A stretch of DNA of 64,000 nt, taken from Mesodorylaimus sp. YZB2_4 (taxonomy: Eukaryota; Nematoda; Enoplea; Dorylaimida; Dorylaimidae). Within the stretch, counting starts at the first letter, position 1. Every line of letters starts with the position of its first letter. The translations under genes were made by a program, and so were the position numbers. The stretch lies in the NCBI GenBank assembly GCA_030248295.1, contig JASANH010000209.1, forward strand, positions 558,001 through 622,000, given 5' to 3'. Shown here in pieces: positions 27,067-41,200 of this stretch. Under the pieces are notes generated by a model. That model was not told the origin of the DNA. It ran no database searches and was given only the letters and a program-made list of their open reading frames with translations.

Positions 27067-30000
27067 ATGTCATCGAAATCGATTGTTCAAGGTGTCAAAT
27101 CGGCAACAGAGCGTGCAATAGAATACGTTCGTCAATCGCCGCGAATTAAATCTTCCATGCTTCGAAATAATCCTGGTGCAGAAACTTCGGTTAGTTTTTT
27201 CCTTTGATTTTATTATTTTGATTGTTTTTGTTAGTATCTGACTTTCAATTTAATTTTAAGCGTAATCGAGTCAGTGCAAGGGCATCTAATTATCACGGGA
27301 AACAGCAAAAAGAATTGTCGCAGGGAGCCAAGCCACCTTTGGGTTGGTATTATGGGGATTTCTATCGGCCATGGCATCGAATTTGGCCGAGCGAACCGTA
27401 TAATAAAAATATTCAGTAAGTATGATTTTGTTTTTTTAAATGTTTAGTCATGGTTGTGCAAAAAACTTGATGATTCTTTAAAACTTTCTGAAAAATGTTT
27501 TTGGAGTCTTGATGGATAGTTCCTATTTGAAAAATTGTAAATGTTTGGGTTTTTCAAGTTACTTTGAATGCAAAATGTCGAAGCCTTGAAAAATTTCAGT
27601 CATAAACTTTTTTAGTTGTAAAATTTTTTTTGCTAGTGCTGGTTTTAATTTGCTGTAAAAAGTTTTTATTACTTATAAATGCGAAATCTGCAGTATTATT
27701 TTGTAAAAGTTTTCACATAATTCTTCTATGTCCCGTTGTGTAATTTCTTTCAAATTTTTTGTCATAAAATCTTAAAGTTTTTTAGAATTTTCGCCGGACT
27801 TTATCTCGTTTACTTTTTAGTCACCGTCGTGAATATCCTCCGCTTAGTTTACTCGAATTACAACGTCTGATCGATCTGGGATGGTTAAATACGAACGAAC
27901 TGATCGATTTGACATCGTTATGCAATACATATTTGTACAAGTGTGATCCATTGACTCGTCAATTCGGCGTTCAACTAACTGACGAAGTGAGTTTTTTCGA
28001 TCGATTTTTTTGGTTTTTATTGATTTTCCATTGATTTTTGATTTTTGATTGATTTAGTGCCACAATTTTTCAGGGCGCGGATATATTTCAAGCGCCTGTG
28101 AATATCGAAGTTCAATGGGCCAGTGAAATGGCCATCGCATCAGTGGAACGCGCTGGTGGAATGATCACGACGGCTTATTACGATCCGTTGTCATTGGAAG
28201 CTTTGACAAATCCTCGAAAATTCTTCGCTAAAGGTGAACCAATACCAAAACGACGAACACCACCCGCCGAATTGATCGAGTACTATACGGGTAAGGGGCT
28301 GAGATGGGCTCGTAGGGAGGACTATGGTGGACGCATAGAAAATTTGGCCCTCTGCTTTGGGGGATTTTTCGAGAAAAGATTCCTATCAGAAGCTGCCTCA
28401 GCCTTCAACAAGTCTTTCAGGCCTCATAAAAGGCTGGAAAACATGGAAAAGTCAGGGAAGTGGAAAGGGGCCTGGAAAACCTGAGATAATGAGAATTTGT
28501 TAGCCAAAATCAGGGAAAACTAAGGTTTTATTTTCAAGTTTTAAATTGCGAAAGTTATTTTAAAAAAACAATTCTTGCTTGAAAAACCTGGAAAAATAAG
28601 GGGAAATCATTTTACGCTCTTTTTTTGTATGAACCCTGCCTGATATGTATTGGAGGATAGAAGAAAGCGAATTCGGGTTCAGGGTGTGATACTCCTCCCA
28701 GCTGTGGGCGGAGATATCAACACGCGTACGTGGTTCGAATCACCCCTGCGCGGTCCCTACCGAAACGGACACCAATAACGACACCTCCACAAGTACAAGA
28801 CGGGCCAAGAGGCGAGCACTGAATATGAGGGGAGGCGGTCAGGAGATACCCAACCGCTCGTGACGAAATACGTAGACGGACTGAAGGCAGTCCTCACGGC
28901 CAGGACGACCAGAACATCGGGCGACCAGTTCTAGAACTAGTCTAGATTAGATCCAGGCTCGCTCTCCTTGCTCCATGACAAGAGAGGACGAGCGCAGGAA
29001 GTATCCACCACTTGCAGCTAAGGCGCCGAAACTGAGTTTTACGCCGTAGTAAGGCTGTGCCGCTTCCGGTGACTTCCGGCTGGGCGCGCGGGAGAATACG
29101 AATAGGGGTATTTCTACGAGTTTTTTTTCGTGCATTGCACAAAAGAAGGGAAAAGTGTTTATGGAATATGCGTGGCTGTGGCAGAATTTATTATTGATAA
29201 CTGGTTGACAAGTTTTCCTCGGCGATAGAAAGAGAAACTAAATTAAATTGAGAAATGTAAAGGTAAGTATTTAGTTTATTGAAATTCCTATTTTATTAGG
29301 AAAAGCGGAAGTTATAGTCTCTAGCTGGCACCCTGGGGCTTCGAAATTTGAGCCTAGGCAAAGTGGATCATTTTTTTATGCTCAGGAATGGAGAAGCAAC
29401 CAGGGCTACATCTGAATAACAACTTCCTCAGAAAGTTTTTGCTGGTGGTCCCTTATGTGGACAAATGCATGATTTTCGGTCTTCTTTTCGCCCATTGCCA
29501 GGCTACCTGGAATTTCTAAGAGTTCTAATGCTCACTTTTCACGAATTTATAGTCGTCGAACCAGGTGGTTCACGGCCGGCATGCCGCAATTGTAAACAAC
29601 TGAACAATAGCCGCATTGGAAGACGACGTTAATCCCGCCCAACAAGAAAACCATTTTAGAACAGGCTTGACGGTAGTGAATCAATTGCTTTTCGTCGCGA
29701 AGCTTCGCAAAATACGTTATTTTTATCCTCTGATTAGGTTGACTAGGTGGGAGTAGGTGATCAGATTTTCAGCCTTAGTCTATGTAAAGAGTTAAAGCTA
29801 ATGATAGTGCACTGTAAATGCAGATAATTATGTCGCTTGACAGAACCAATGTGATGATCAGGTCTTTTCCTCTAGTCTACCTTGTTCACGACACAGCAAG
29901 AAATGTTTCCGAATAAAAACAAGTTACAAAGAAGCAGGTAAAAATTGCATGCCGCAAACGGAATAAAGCTGTCGCAAAGACTACATACGCAGACAATGTG

Positions 30001-32505
30001 GACTATTGAACAGATTAGGAAATGCCTATTCCGTGAGTAAAGCAGACCTACCAGGAAAACTCAGAAACAAGGGTTTTCCTTGCTCCTGAAAGCCTACCTC
30101 GTTATCATCTTTTAAAAAATCAGACCTGGCCGTTGTACAGTATAGCCAATCTCCATACCGATCTTACGTTCCCACCTCTGCTCGACGACCTAAATTGCCT
30201 TAAAGTAGGAATACCTTTAGCCTAGAGTAAAGCACAAACTAGAAACCTACTGTACATTTCTCTTTCTATCGCCGAGGAAAACTTGTCTACCAGTTATCAA
30301 TAAAAAATTCTGCCACAGTGACGCATATTCCACAAACACTTTTCCCTTCTTTTGTGCAATGCACGAAGAAATGGTCGTAGAAATACCCCCATTCGTATTT
30401 TCCCGCGCGCCCAACCGGAAGTCACCGGAAGCGGCACAGCCTTACTACGGCGTAAAAGTCAGTTTAGGCGCCTTAGCTGCAAGTGTTGGATTCACGTGTT
30501 GCACAAGACAACTCGTGCCGGGCGGTTCAAACCGGTCGAGACGAACCCTCATCAAGAGATGCGGGTTACAAGGGTGTCAGAATATAGGTTTCTACGATTC
30601 ACCCGTAGATATTTGTGGGCCCTATCGTAAACTCAGTCTTTAAAAAGCTGATCTCCTGCCTGAAGTCCGGGTTTCGGGTGACGTTCGGTCGGGGCCCCGA
30701 CCCTAAAAAATTATGTTCGGGGTCGCGGTCCTAAAATTCCTTGCTAACAATAAGTTCAACCTGATAATCTTTGCCTAGCCAGTAGTAAAAGTTACAGCGT
30801 ACCTACTTTGGGTAAGCAGTTTGTAGATGTGGAAATGGTTATAGTATTGTCTTTCATTGGTAAAGCTCAAGTTTTCTGTGTAAGCGTTGCTAATTCACGT
30901 CTACTTCATTTTCTGGCTACTAACGCCAACTGGGTATTGCGCAACTCTTCGCTGTATACTCACAAGGGAACATCGCCAACCGTTAGGTCGAACTTTGAGA
31001 AACCAAAAATTTCAACATGTTCCTATGTAGGTGCAAAAGAAAGCTCTATGCAAAATATTAGAGGCGTCTGGCCAACTGGTCAGTTGTGGTCAGCGTCTAA
31101 AGTCCCGAATTTTTGTGTGTTAACGAAGCTGAGCGTTGAGAAAAACCCGCAAAGTTCTTTCCAAACTATGTTTTTGGGTTCAGAGTTTCGAGTTTGAGCT
31201 TCCAGCACTCGGGCTTGGCGTTTTTCCTGAAAAAACCAAAAAAATCCAGCAGAATTTGAAAATTTTACTGCACTCTTCGCGCTGACCAGAACTGACCAGT
31301 CGGCCAGACGCCTCTAATATTTTGCACAGAGCTTTCTTTAACACCTAGGAACATGTTGCAATTTTTGGTTTTCCAAAATTCGACTTGACGGTTGGCGATG
31401 TTCCCTTGTCAGTCGCGCAATCTGCTCTTGAACCAAGCAGCCTGACGGGTAGCGCTTGCCGTTTAGAATGCTTTTCGATCGTCGACACTCTCCAGCCGCT
31501 AAAAGTATCCTGTCCATTCACTAATGCAATTGATTTAAAAAATGCAACCCCGACCCGACCCCAGAAATTGTTGACCACGGTCGAACGCTATTTTCTGAGT
31601 GTACTGTAAGTTGCGCGGTGGGGGAGGGGAGGGGCGTGGGACGTTGCTTTTGATGGTTTGTGAGGTCAATATGCTTCCATGGAAGGTCGAAAAGAGCCTG
31701 AAATCGATGAGTGGGAAAGCAGAGTCAAAGTTTCATGCATTTTATATATTGCGAGCTGCTAAGTGTCAGCTGGGATTGAAGTCTACTCGTTCAGGAGCAC
31801 TGGTCGTCGTCACTATTAGAGGTAACTTTTTTGGTGTATCATCTAAAGAATCAAACATGTGTCGTGGCGAGGGAGGAGGAGGAAATTTTTTATTGCTGAT
31901 GTTCCAAGTTGATGATGGCACCGGTGTGCAACCCTGTTCTCTATCGGAAGCTATCTCTGGCAGAGCCAGTCAAAAGTTATCCGCTTCCCGCTGAAAATTC
32001 AAACCTGCGATCTGCTGCATGCAAGCAAGCCTGGCAAGCGGACAGTAGGAGAGAATGTGGCTGTCTGAAGATGGCGAGATAAAAACTTGGACTGCGCCTG
32101 CCACTGAAACATCAACCCGACGGGTTGCCGTTTTCCAGCTAGGGGAGATCACTATTCTTCCAGACGCCAGGATTACAGGGGTCGTAAACATTTGCAGGCA
32201 CTGTGTCTCACAATCTTCCCATTTCCTTCTACCTATATCCTTGAAGCACATAATGTAAGCCTTTGTTTTTAGATGCAAAAAATCGAGGTTATTTGGCTGA
32301 TGCAAAAGAAGTGGCCCAAGCGAGAATTGAACTTTCTCAGAAATATGGTTATTCAGTACCCGATTACAAAGACAAATATTTGAATGAAAGAAAAGAAATA
32401 ACACAAATTTTTCTTGGTTTGCAACCGGGATGGGTTGTGAATTTGAAAGATGAATGTATTTTGAAACCGACTGATGATGAATTAATCAAGTATTACAGTT
32501 CTTAG
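27067..32505 (+). CDS. MRPL15: Mitochondrial large-subunit ribosomal protein uL15m (5 exons, 297 aa)
   Basis: Structural protein of the mitochondrial ribosome large subunit, homologous to bacterial L15. Exons 27067-27189, 27261-27415, 27821-27986, 28074-28290 and 32273-32505 join in phase to 298 codons including stop, matching animal MRPL15 length (about 296 aa). Diagnostic blocks: [95 protein letters not shown] and the terminal YYSS. The region corresponding to the Gly/Arg-rich rRNA-binding loop of L15 (exon 2) is strongly diverged; I see no GRGHKG-like motif. Intron 4 (3982 nt) has absorbed a nested transposon and other repeats. Confidence 0.95.
28690..30600. repeat. Dispersed repeat interrupted by a younger inverted-repeat element
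   Basis: The halves at 28690-28990 and 30500-30600 align with adjacent parts of the uninterrupted copy at 15180-15640. The inserted material between them is the inverted-repeat element 29003-30491. All of this lies in MRPL15 intron 4. Confidence 0.7.
29003..30491. mobile_element. 1.5-kb element with ~230-bp terminal inverted repeats
   Basis: Left arm 29003-29240 and right arm 30253-30491 are inverted copies with few differences. The outer end is ATCCA.CACTTGCAGCTAAG, and GTGCATTGCACAAAAGAAGG and CCTCGGCGATAGAAAGAGAA lie further in. The ~1-kb centre has no long reading frame, so it is non-autonomous. Target duplication is not certain because the outer bases themselves look inverted. Confidence 0.8.
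30935..31422. mobile_element. Palindromic MITE in MRPL15 intron 4
   Basis: Inverted arms of about 140-170 bp share ACAAGGGAACATCGCCAACC and ATATTAGAGGCGTCTGGCC. They read inward from about 30935 and outward to about 31422. Reading frames that span it are products of the palindrome. Confidence 0.7.
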
Positions 32506-33540
32506 GTCGAATATTAGGTATTTTTGGTTTTTGCGTGGTGCGTAGGGATGACGTCGATGGATGCCTCGTGTATTATTGGGTGCTGATTCTTAGGACAATG
32601 CCTGAAACACGCAATCGGGGGAAGATTTGTGTGGTCACGAGGGGGGGATGTCAGCTGGGAGACGAGGAGGTAGCAGTTGAGGGGCAACTGCTTGGACGGA
32701 TTGGAAGGGAGCTGTGTGCTGGCACGTGTTGTTGTGAGTCACGAGCCGAGAAGCTACTCGAATCGTCCTCTCGGCGAAAAGAAAGTTGAAACGAGCGGTT
32801 TTAAATATTTCGTGCAACTTTTCTCAGCACTATAGTTCAGTAGTCGACTGGTTGCTGGCTGGCTCGGCTGGCTTGCTAGTCGAGAAGACACTCGATTCAT
32901 TGGCCATGGAATTTATAGTCCCCCCCTGGTTTGTTGTATCGACGTGTTGGAGGCCGAGTTTTAGATAAGCTGGTTGGGGTGCCTGTGTTGTACGAGTACT
33001 GGTCACCCTGCCTTGTAGGCTGGCGGGGTGCTGAAAGGAACAAGTCAGGTTCCTGGTATGGTTGAAATTCGGGACTGTTTTTGAAGTAGTTGGGGAGGGT
33101 GGGCCATGGGAGCGGCTATATTTTAGTTACTTTAGCTAAGTAACTGGATGTTGCCCTCAAAATCTAGAGTTAGGGTTTTATTATCTACAAGGTTGAGAAC
33201 AGGAGAAAATGGTGAGGCGGCATTTTAAGGTTTCAAATTTTGAATTTACCGCCTTTTTTGATGATTAGTTTATCATATCTGCCTTCAGAATCGAGAGTCA
33301 GGTTTTTATACCCTATTCGTGTTTATACAAGGTTGAAAACGAGAAAAAGGAGCGGCATTTTGGGGTTTCAAATTTTGAATTTACCGCCTTTTTGCGAAAG
33401 TCAATGAGGTAGGCAGGTGAAATTGGTTATTAGCGCTGAGAAAACCTGGGAATATTGAGGACAATCAGTTTCCACTACGTGTATGAACTCTGTATATTGA
33501 TCTCCGTTCTGTGAAAAAAGGGTTCTCCAATCGAATTTCC
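32506..33540. other. Spacer downstream of MRPL15, no gene recognised
   Basis: No coding block recognised. A ~110-bp direct repeat is visible: the phrase TTTCAAATTTTGAATTTACC occurs at about 33229 and 33366, each preceded by a CAAGGTTGA(G/A)AACG/AGGAGAAAA-like phrase. Both resemble the TTTGAATTTCCCGCC family. Confidence 0.5.
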
Positions 33541-34640
33541 ATGGAATCATTTATCTGAAACTAACTTTTACGCACCAGCTGTAATTTTATGGTACTTCCC
33601 GTGCTGCTGCCTATTTCATGCGCCAACGACATTTTCAGGGTTTGCTTGCATTTTACATTCGTTAAATCGAAAATGCCACATTATTTCGCGGTGTGTAAAA
33701 TATAGTTTCAGATATGAGATTCCTGTTTCATTTAGGGGAGAGACAATTTTTGTGTTTTTGAGTTGTCTAAATGTGCTCTGTTCTAACCCCATATTTGGCC
33801 TTAATCGAGATATGTCAACAGTAGGCTCAAATCTTTGAAGGTTTGCGTCATTTTTTTCTGATTATATAAGCGATGGGGGAGTGTGTGGGGTCAGATGCGA
33901 GCCAGGTGACCTGACTATGAGTCAGAAGTTCTATCATGCATAGTTGCCGTAAATGACTGAAATTTCGCTCAGTCATTCTCGCGAGCTTACAGTCTCATCG
34001 AGCAGAGCTGAGAAAAAGCCTTTAAATTCTGTCGGAAACAAACAAAGAAGGCGAGAAACCGGCTTGACAGGATTTTGAAGTGATTAGTTAGCACGTGGGT
34101 TTGGCACTCACTGCTGTGCTGTGCTGCGGCAGTCTCCCATGTGTTCTTATCAAACTGATGGATGGGTGGGGTCATTTGTGTGGTCTGATGCCATCTCACT
34201 ATACGCAGTGTAACCAGCATTCCTGCCGGTTGGGAGATGGATCTCTACCCTGGCTGCAAGATGTCGAACCCTCGGGTTGATGCTTCTGCCACAGGAACAG
34301 GTCATGCCACAGATCTCGTACAACGCAAAATTTGAATTTCCCGCGTCTTTGATGCGTACATATATAACTGATGACCCTGGTGGGTCAGGGTGATCACCTG
34401 AAGCCAATCCCATGTAGCAAGTGTAACCAGAGTAAGCAGCATTGCTGGCGGTCAGGAGATGGGTCCTCTCACCTGGCCGGCAGACGACCCCGTCGGGTTG
34501 ATGTTTCAGCGGCAGTCCCGAGTCTTGCCAGTTTTTTGACCGACGAACCATTTTTCCCAGCGCCTGGGCTCGCTGGTTACTGTTGAAACAAATTGGGAAA
34601 CCTGGAAAAGTCAGGGAGAGCAAAAATCAGGAAGGCCTGT
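33540..34640. repeat. Dispersed repeat cluster, inverted relative to 45860-46690
   Basis: Sequence from about 33780 to 34520 matches the reverse complement of about 45940-46580, sharing TTTTTTCTGATTATATAAGC/AAGCGATGG, GAGCCAGGTGACCTGACT, TTTAAATTCTGTCG and CTGATGG(A/G)TGGG blocks. It contains two copies of the CGGGTTGATGTTTCAGC-type core (34270 and 34493). Long minus-strand frames here are not supported as genes. Confidence 0.65.
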
Positions 34641-35287
34641 GAGAGGTTGAACTTTGAGGATTCAAATTCTAAATTTCCCGCCTTTTGTGAACCAGTTAAT
34701 GTCTTGAATCCTGGGACCGCAGAGTTACACCAGCATGCCTAGGCTGCCTGCGGAAGGTGTCGCGACACAACATGACTTTGTTGGCTGCGCTCCTTTGCTT
34801 CTGGATTTCGTCAGTTGCAGTAAGATTAGGCAGTGGATCTTACATCATTTGCCATCAACTTATTTATCGACAACACCCCAAGGTTACACCAGCACTCCTA
34901 GGCGGCCAGGGATCACACAACCTCAGTGCCCTGAGTGAAGTGACCAGTGGAGCCAGCATACCCACCAGGATGCCCCACCTGATCGCTCGCTACCTTGGTG
35001 TACAGATACTTCTTACGATCCGCTATATTCCACGAATGAAACATCAAGCTGACGGGTCATGCTTTCAGCAGACCTCTTGCAACAGGCACTCGTTCTCATG
35101 TGTAAGATGGGTGATCAGATCATGGATCTCCCATCTGCCAGGACTGCCTACCAGGATACCTCACCTTCCTCGCTAGCTACACAGTCTGCTAGATTCGGCC
35201 AGCACACACTCGCTGAGACCACATCCACCTCGTCTGCTTTGCAGGGCACACACAGCACACATTCAACAGACCCCATTATCAGCAATC

Positions 35288-38200
35288 ATGGCGGACGTCG
35301 CGGAAAAAAAAGATGATGTGAGTCCCTTTACACTTCCCCCCCCCCCCCCTCCGACTGACCTCCTTGTTTTGGCAGTATGACGACGATTCATTATCATCTA
35401 GCGACTCGGACGACGACGATGCGGGCCCACCTCCGATGATCCAAATTGAGAAGAGTGCCGATTTGGGGGCTTTAGTAAGCGGCTTACATCTTTTAACATT
35501 TTATCACTAACACTCTGATAACGTGTTCTGTCAATGCAGTGCACACCAGGGGGGGGGGGGGGAGTGCGAGCTGGTAAAGTTCATCAATAAAATCGTCAGT
35601 TTGTCGAAGCGCAGTTCAGTAGCGTGGCTTGTCGGCCATTGCGTCTCGTCAACATTGGCTTTGAACTTGGTCGGCTAAGTTTATTTACGTTTTATGCACA
35701 CACCCAGGAGAGTACTCGTGGTCGGACTCGCCACTCCCTTCCCCCCATTCCCACATTTTCACACCCGTTACTCAAGTGAAAAGACGAGAAAATTTGTCTT
35801 GGCATTGAAATTGGGTAGAATAATTTTCTAGATTTCAAATTTTTTGAAATTTTCTGCGACTTTATGCTGTAGATTAATTCTTTTTCTTCTCTTTCGATTT
35901 TAAAGCAGTTTTATACAAACAAGATTTGAAAAATTTTTTTCTGCAACTTTATCGCTGCAATGATATACTTTTTTTTCAGAAATCCGCCCTCTTCACGAAG
36001 GAGAAACAAGAAAAACAACCGAAAGAAATAGAAGAAAGATTAGGCAAGGACGTTTTATCGTCAATTACAAGTAATTTTGAAAAACCTCGAGAAAATATTA
36101 CGAAAGAAGAAAGAGAGAAAATTGCTGTGGATAAGGTAAATATATGACCCGTTCCGAATTTCAAATTTCCCGCCAGGTTTTACTGCTTATATATTTGTTG
36201 CAACTTGTCTGCTACGATGCGGGAAGGATTGAATTGTGAAATTCTTCCGACCTAATTTTTGAATTGCTCCTCGAATGACCTCACTGGAATAAGGCTTTAA
36301 ACGAAAATAACTTGCCATGTCGCCCGTTTTACAGGAACAGTATTCATCGTTCAAACAGAAATTTGAAAATCTAGATCAAGAATTGGCTAAAAAAGCGGAA
36401 GAACGACGGTCGCAAAATCAAATCGAAATCGAAGGACCTGGTGCTGAAATTTTGAAAGAAGCTAAAGCAATGTTTGAACAACGACAAAACGAAATTGGTG
36501 CTAAAGCATCGAGTAAAATCGATATTGAACGAAGCGAGGCCGATCGAAAACGGGTTAAAGAAACCTTTTTCGAGGTAAGTTCTCGAATGGGATTGAAAAA
36601 AACTTGGCAGCAAAAACTTACGATTTAAAAAAGATTCGGGAAAGTAACTACGATAAAAACCATCAAATTTTACCCATCATTCAATTTAAAAAATTGAAAA
36701 TTTGCTCTAATTTTGAATTTTGAATTTTTTTATTTTTTGGATCTAGCCAAAAGCTTTCTCAAATTGTGTTTTCTTGTGTGTTGCCTATTCTAACAATCAG
36801 TTGCATGCATCGTCAATAAAACTACTAAAACTTGTGGGGCTTTTGCGGTTTGACACTGCGTCGCGAAAATCCCGCCGGTTTATCTGGCGGGATTTTCCCG
36901 CAGAAAATCCCGCGAAACAGCAAGGGCCATGCTTGTGTGCGAGTAGTATTCGTTGACTAACCCATTCTTCCTCGCAGCCTTCTTCTCCTCACCGTTACGA
37001 TGAGGATATCAATAAATTATGTCAATTTTCCGGTTGGTTTTCTTCGCTGCGAAATAAATGGGACCACACTGATCACAATTCGCATGATAATTCTTTGACC
37101 AAAGTAAACATCAATTTTGCACTCCGCGCTTGCTCGGCCTTCAGTCTTGGTCGCGTCTTATGTTTCCACGTCTCCTCGTTTCCTTGTTTATCGATGTTAT
37201 GCTTCTACTAACCTCGTTTTCGCTTTTTTTTAAGAGTTTGCTTTGGGTGTAGTGATTTTTAGCTTGTGGCTTGTAGACGCGCGGTTTTTCTGATGTGGTG
37301 TGCGTGGCCAGCTAGCGTAGTCATTCACGTGCGTGGGGGCGTGCGAAGTTTTTATGAATTCCCACGCGCCTAACAATTCTCTGCTTTAAAAATTGCTTTT
37401 TCATTGCCTTGACGGTATTCATCGCAGCAGGCGTGCCTTATGGTTTTTTAGGTTTTTAAGGCAGGTTTTTTGTTAGGGTCGACCCAGGGGTTTCCAAGCT
37501 TCAGTTTTTGCACCCCATTTTTGAATGTGAATCCGATGCACCCGTGAGTGGTGATAGTGACAACAGTTCTTTTTGGGCAAAATCGATTTTCACCGGATTA
37601 TCGCAAAAAAACGGGTTTTTTGAAAGTGATTACGCGATATCGGCCATAACTGACCAATCTTTCGGTCATTTTCGAACAACGACACATCAGCGTGTTTGCA
37701 AATGAATGAGGAATCGAATGCGTATCGAGAAAAGATTCAATTTCTCATCTATCTCGAGATATTAGGTGCCAAAGTTGGAGGTGCCCCTGAGTTGACGACT
37801 TTCGGACCTCCTGCTCGTGTATGCTAACTAGGAGACGGGGTTTGACCAGCCTAAAATATGACAATCCATCTCACTTTCAACGTGATCCCCATCGTGTGTA
37901 CAGTACTTTACATTTGATATCTAAATATCCATAAAACTGCACCCAACTGCGGGGAATTTTCAGAAAACTCCATTTTTGAAAATCTTGTAAGACAGATCAC
38001 GGAACCGGACATTCATTTTCGGATAGAGCTTAAAAAATTGCATCAATTGCTTTTTTGCCAGGTTAAAATTCGACTTCCAAAATGGGGGAGAGAAAAAAGC
38101 GAGCGCACATCTTTTGAATTTCCCGCCCGTGCGCTGCTTATGACATTAGTGCGGTTCCGGCTGCTTACTCTGAAAATCACGGGAAAATGTCTTACGTTTT

Positions 38201-41200
38201 TCACTTTTGCACAAAAACAAGTAGTTCAGAGCAAATTAGATCGACAACTGATGAAAACGTGAAAAAGTTGTATTTTCTCCCGATTTTCAGAGGGAGCAGC
38301 CGGAACCGCTCTAATGTCATAAGCGGAGCCTCGGGCGGGAAATTCAAAAGGTTCGTGGTGATCACTGCTTTCTTTGCCTCCATTTTGTTTCGAGAAGAAT
38401 TTGCACAAGAAAGCACTGTTGCATCTCACTATCACCACTCATGGGTGCATCGAAGTCACACATAAAAATGGGTGGTCGAAAATTAAAGCTTGCCCAGCGA
38501 GGTTTCCCACTGGTCGATCCTTACAGAAAACCTGTCTTAATAAACACTTTCGCACTACCTTTTACGGTTTTGACCCCCTGAGGCATGCCTTTTATAGCTG
38601 TTTAGGTTTGAACCCTGTTAATATGCCCGCCTTGCAGGTTTGTGGCTTCAGTGCAATGCGGGTGGGGTTCGAATCTTGGTCAGCCCGGTGTTTTTTACTG
38701 TAGTTTTGGTGTTAAACGGTTAATTTATGTAGCTTATGTTTTGAAAAACCAAATTTTGGCGCTTTTTTCCGCAGTAAAACGCCTTTTCACTCCATGGTTT
38801 TCGCACTTTTTAGTTAGCCGTGTAGTTCGCGGTCGTAGCAGACTGAAGTATGAGCACGGCTAACTTAGTAAAAGCGGATACACTGGGAGCTTGTGAGTGA
38901 AGTGCTTAAAAAATGTGTAAATTTTTCTTCTACCATTCTGTTTTTTGTATTATAGCCGCAAGAGAAAGAAGAACCGCGAGAATGTGCGGTGTGTGGAAAA
39001 ATGGTTTATCCAGTTGAGAAATTGCTAGCTGAGAAACGGGTGTATCACAAAGCATGTTTCAAGTGCCACACGTGTCAGAAGACGTTGAGGTATGTGATTT
39101 GATTGGGGGGGGGGGGGGGGTGGGACTATTACGATTGCGTGCATAGCATGGCAGGGGCATCGCCAATTCATGACACTTAGTGTCCTCGCGAGGAAAGAGG
39201 GCGGGATTGACATTGGTCATATATGGACCATATTGACGCCCCCTCGTCGCAGTCGTCGTGGTTTTATGGCAGCGCGTTTAGGATTTATTGAAAAAACATA
39301 TGGTATGTTTTGTGGTTTTAGTGTTCAAGGCTATACGTCGCACGAGGGGAAATTATATTGCAAGTTACATATTATGGAAATTTATCGACCAGAAGTGGGA
39401 TTGGCGCACGAAGGAGCATTGGAAGGTTAAATTACTTATTTACTAGTGTTTATTCGCTCGACTGATTGATTGGTGCTAATCGGGTTGGCAAGGCAGGGGG
39501 TGACCATAGAGAACGCTGGGAAAGAGGGGTCTGGTGGAAGGACGTGTCCTGAAGGTGCCTGAAACAACAGGGGTGACTGAAGGGGGCAGATAGATGACCT
39601 TTTGAGAAGGGCAGCTTTGTGGAAAGCCTTTCGTTATGCACGTTTGTCTAGTCGAGGGATGACGTCATAGAAACGTGAGCTGATTCATCTGCTTGGCGCA
39701 ACGTTTTATGGGGTAGTTTCCCTTTTTAGCCGACAGTGGGGAGCCTGATGAAGAAGAGGAATACGCTGTTGTTGCAAAACCGAAAATGTTGGATCCGAGT
39801 GTGGTTCGATGTAAGTACAGTAGGGCAATAAGGGGGACGTTTTCTAATTCGATTGCTCGCTTGACCTCGCTTCGCCTTGGTTGGATGGCGATTGAGCCTG
39901 AGGGCCAGGTTTTGACGAGTTGTTTATTTGGGTGGGCTCGTGATGGGGGCGAAACGGAAACTGAGCTGCCAATGCACTTGGAGAGAGTAGGGCCTATCCT
40001 TGACCGAGAAATGACATTGAAGGTGGTAAGCGGCGTTTTTATAAACACCTCGGGGGGACGGGCCGAGTGACCAGTGGTTGAATGGCAAGACGGTCTCACC
40101 TCGTCGACTATATGAATTTCATGTGCGGCCTTGAAAAGGGAGGGCGAAGTTGGGTTGGGCTGGGCTGGAATTGGTGGTCAACCAGTCGAGGCTGTCGACC
40201 GATCAATGTTTAACCTTTAGTCGTGTACTCTCTACAATTCAAAGTATTTATGCCCTATTCAATATTGATCGTAAAGTTTTTCTTTTGAAAATCGAACACA
40301 TTTCTTTCTTGAAAAGAATAGAATTTTTCTGACTTTGTTCGTCTTTTATTCGTCATATTTCCTTTTCGACCCATCGTTGTTGACTTGGAAAGTAGTTGAG
40401 CGAAAGAATGGAGACCGTGGTGCAAAATGGTGGTCGTCAGGGTTACGAATCATTGACCAGACCAATTAGTCGTTCTACGTTTTATAAAATTGGTAATTTG
40501 ATTGCCATTGGTGATTAGAGTGTTGGTCGATAAGGGGCCTCGGAATGTCGGACTCTAATCGTAGGTGGTCTTTGACTTTTTATGAGAGGCGCCTGCGGGA
40601 ATGGAGGAAGTGGGGTGAAAGGGAAAAAGTAATGCAAAAAACAAAGCCTGTATCTGAAACCATATTTTACGCACCCCTGAACGAATGTTTTGCTTCTGTT
40701 CTTTTGGGGTGCTTTAAGTCTTTGCTGGCCAGTATCTATTTATGGTGTGGTCTCGGGGCCAATAGTCAAGTCGCAAATGTCAGACACTAGCGCTGGTGTA
40801 AAATATGGTTTCAGATACAAACGTAGTTTATGATGGGTGAAGTTAATGTTTGTCGCGTTGATGACACGGATTGACGAAACAGCTGGTTCAGCCTGAACCT
40901 GTGATTGCTGGAAGAGGTTCCATTGGATTATTTTAGCTGCACTTTTGTGGAGGCAGCCTTTAGAGATGATATACTTCGTAGTCTTTCTTGACGGCTGATT
41001 TGATTTGGTCGAGGCAGACGACAGACGAGTTTGACCCCCCCCCCCCCCATTCTTGTGGCGGAGTGAAGTCAGTCAGTATCGACTTGGAAGCTGATGGCTG
41101 GTGCGAATGTGATTTCGACATGCTTGTTTGTTTTGTAGCTGGACTGAAAACGACCGACGATTTGGAGAATGTGCCCAAACTGCAAAATGTCAAGGCCATG

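Noticed and set aside
30352-30643. Two 92-94 codon frames
   Set aside because: They lie across the terminal inverted repeat of the 29003-30491 element and have counterparts in the other arm; element sequence, not genes.
34150-34623. 157-codon minus-strand frame
   Set aside because: Lies in a dispersed repeat whose inverted copy at 46 kb does not keep the frame.
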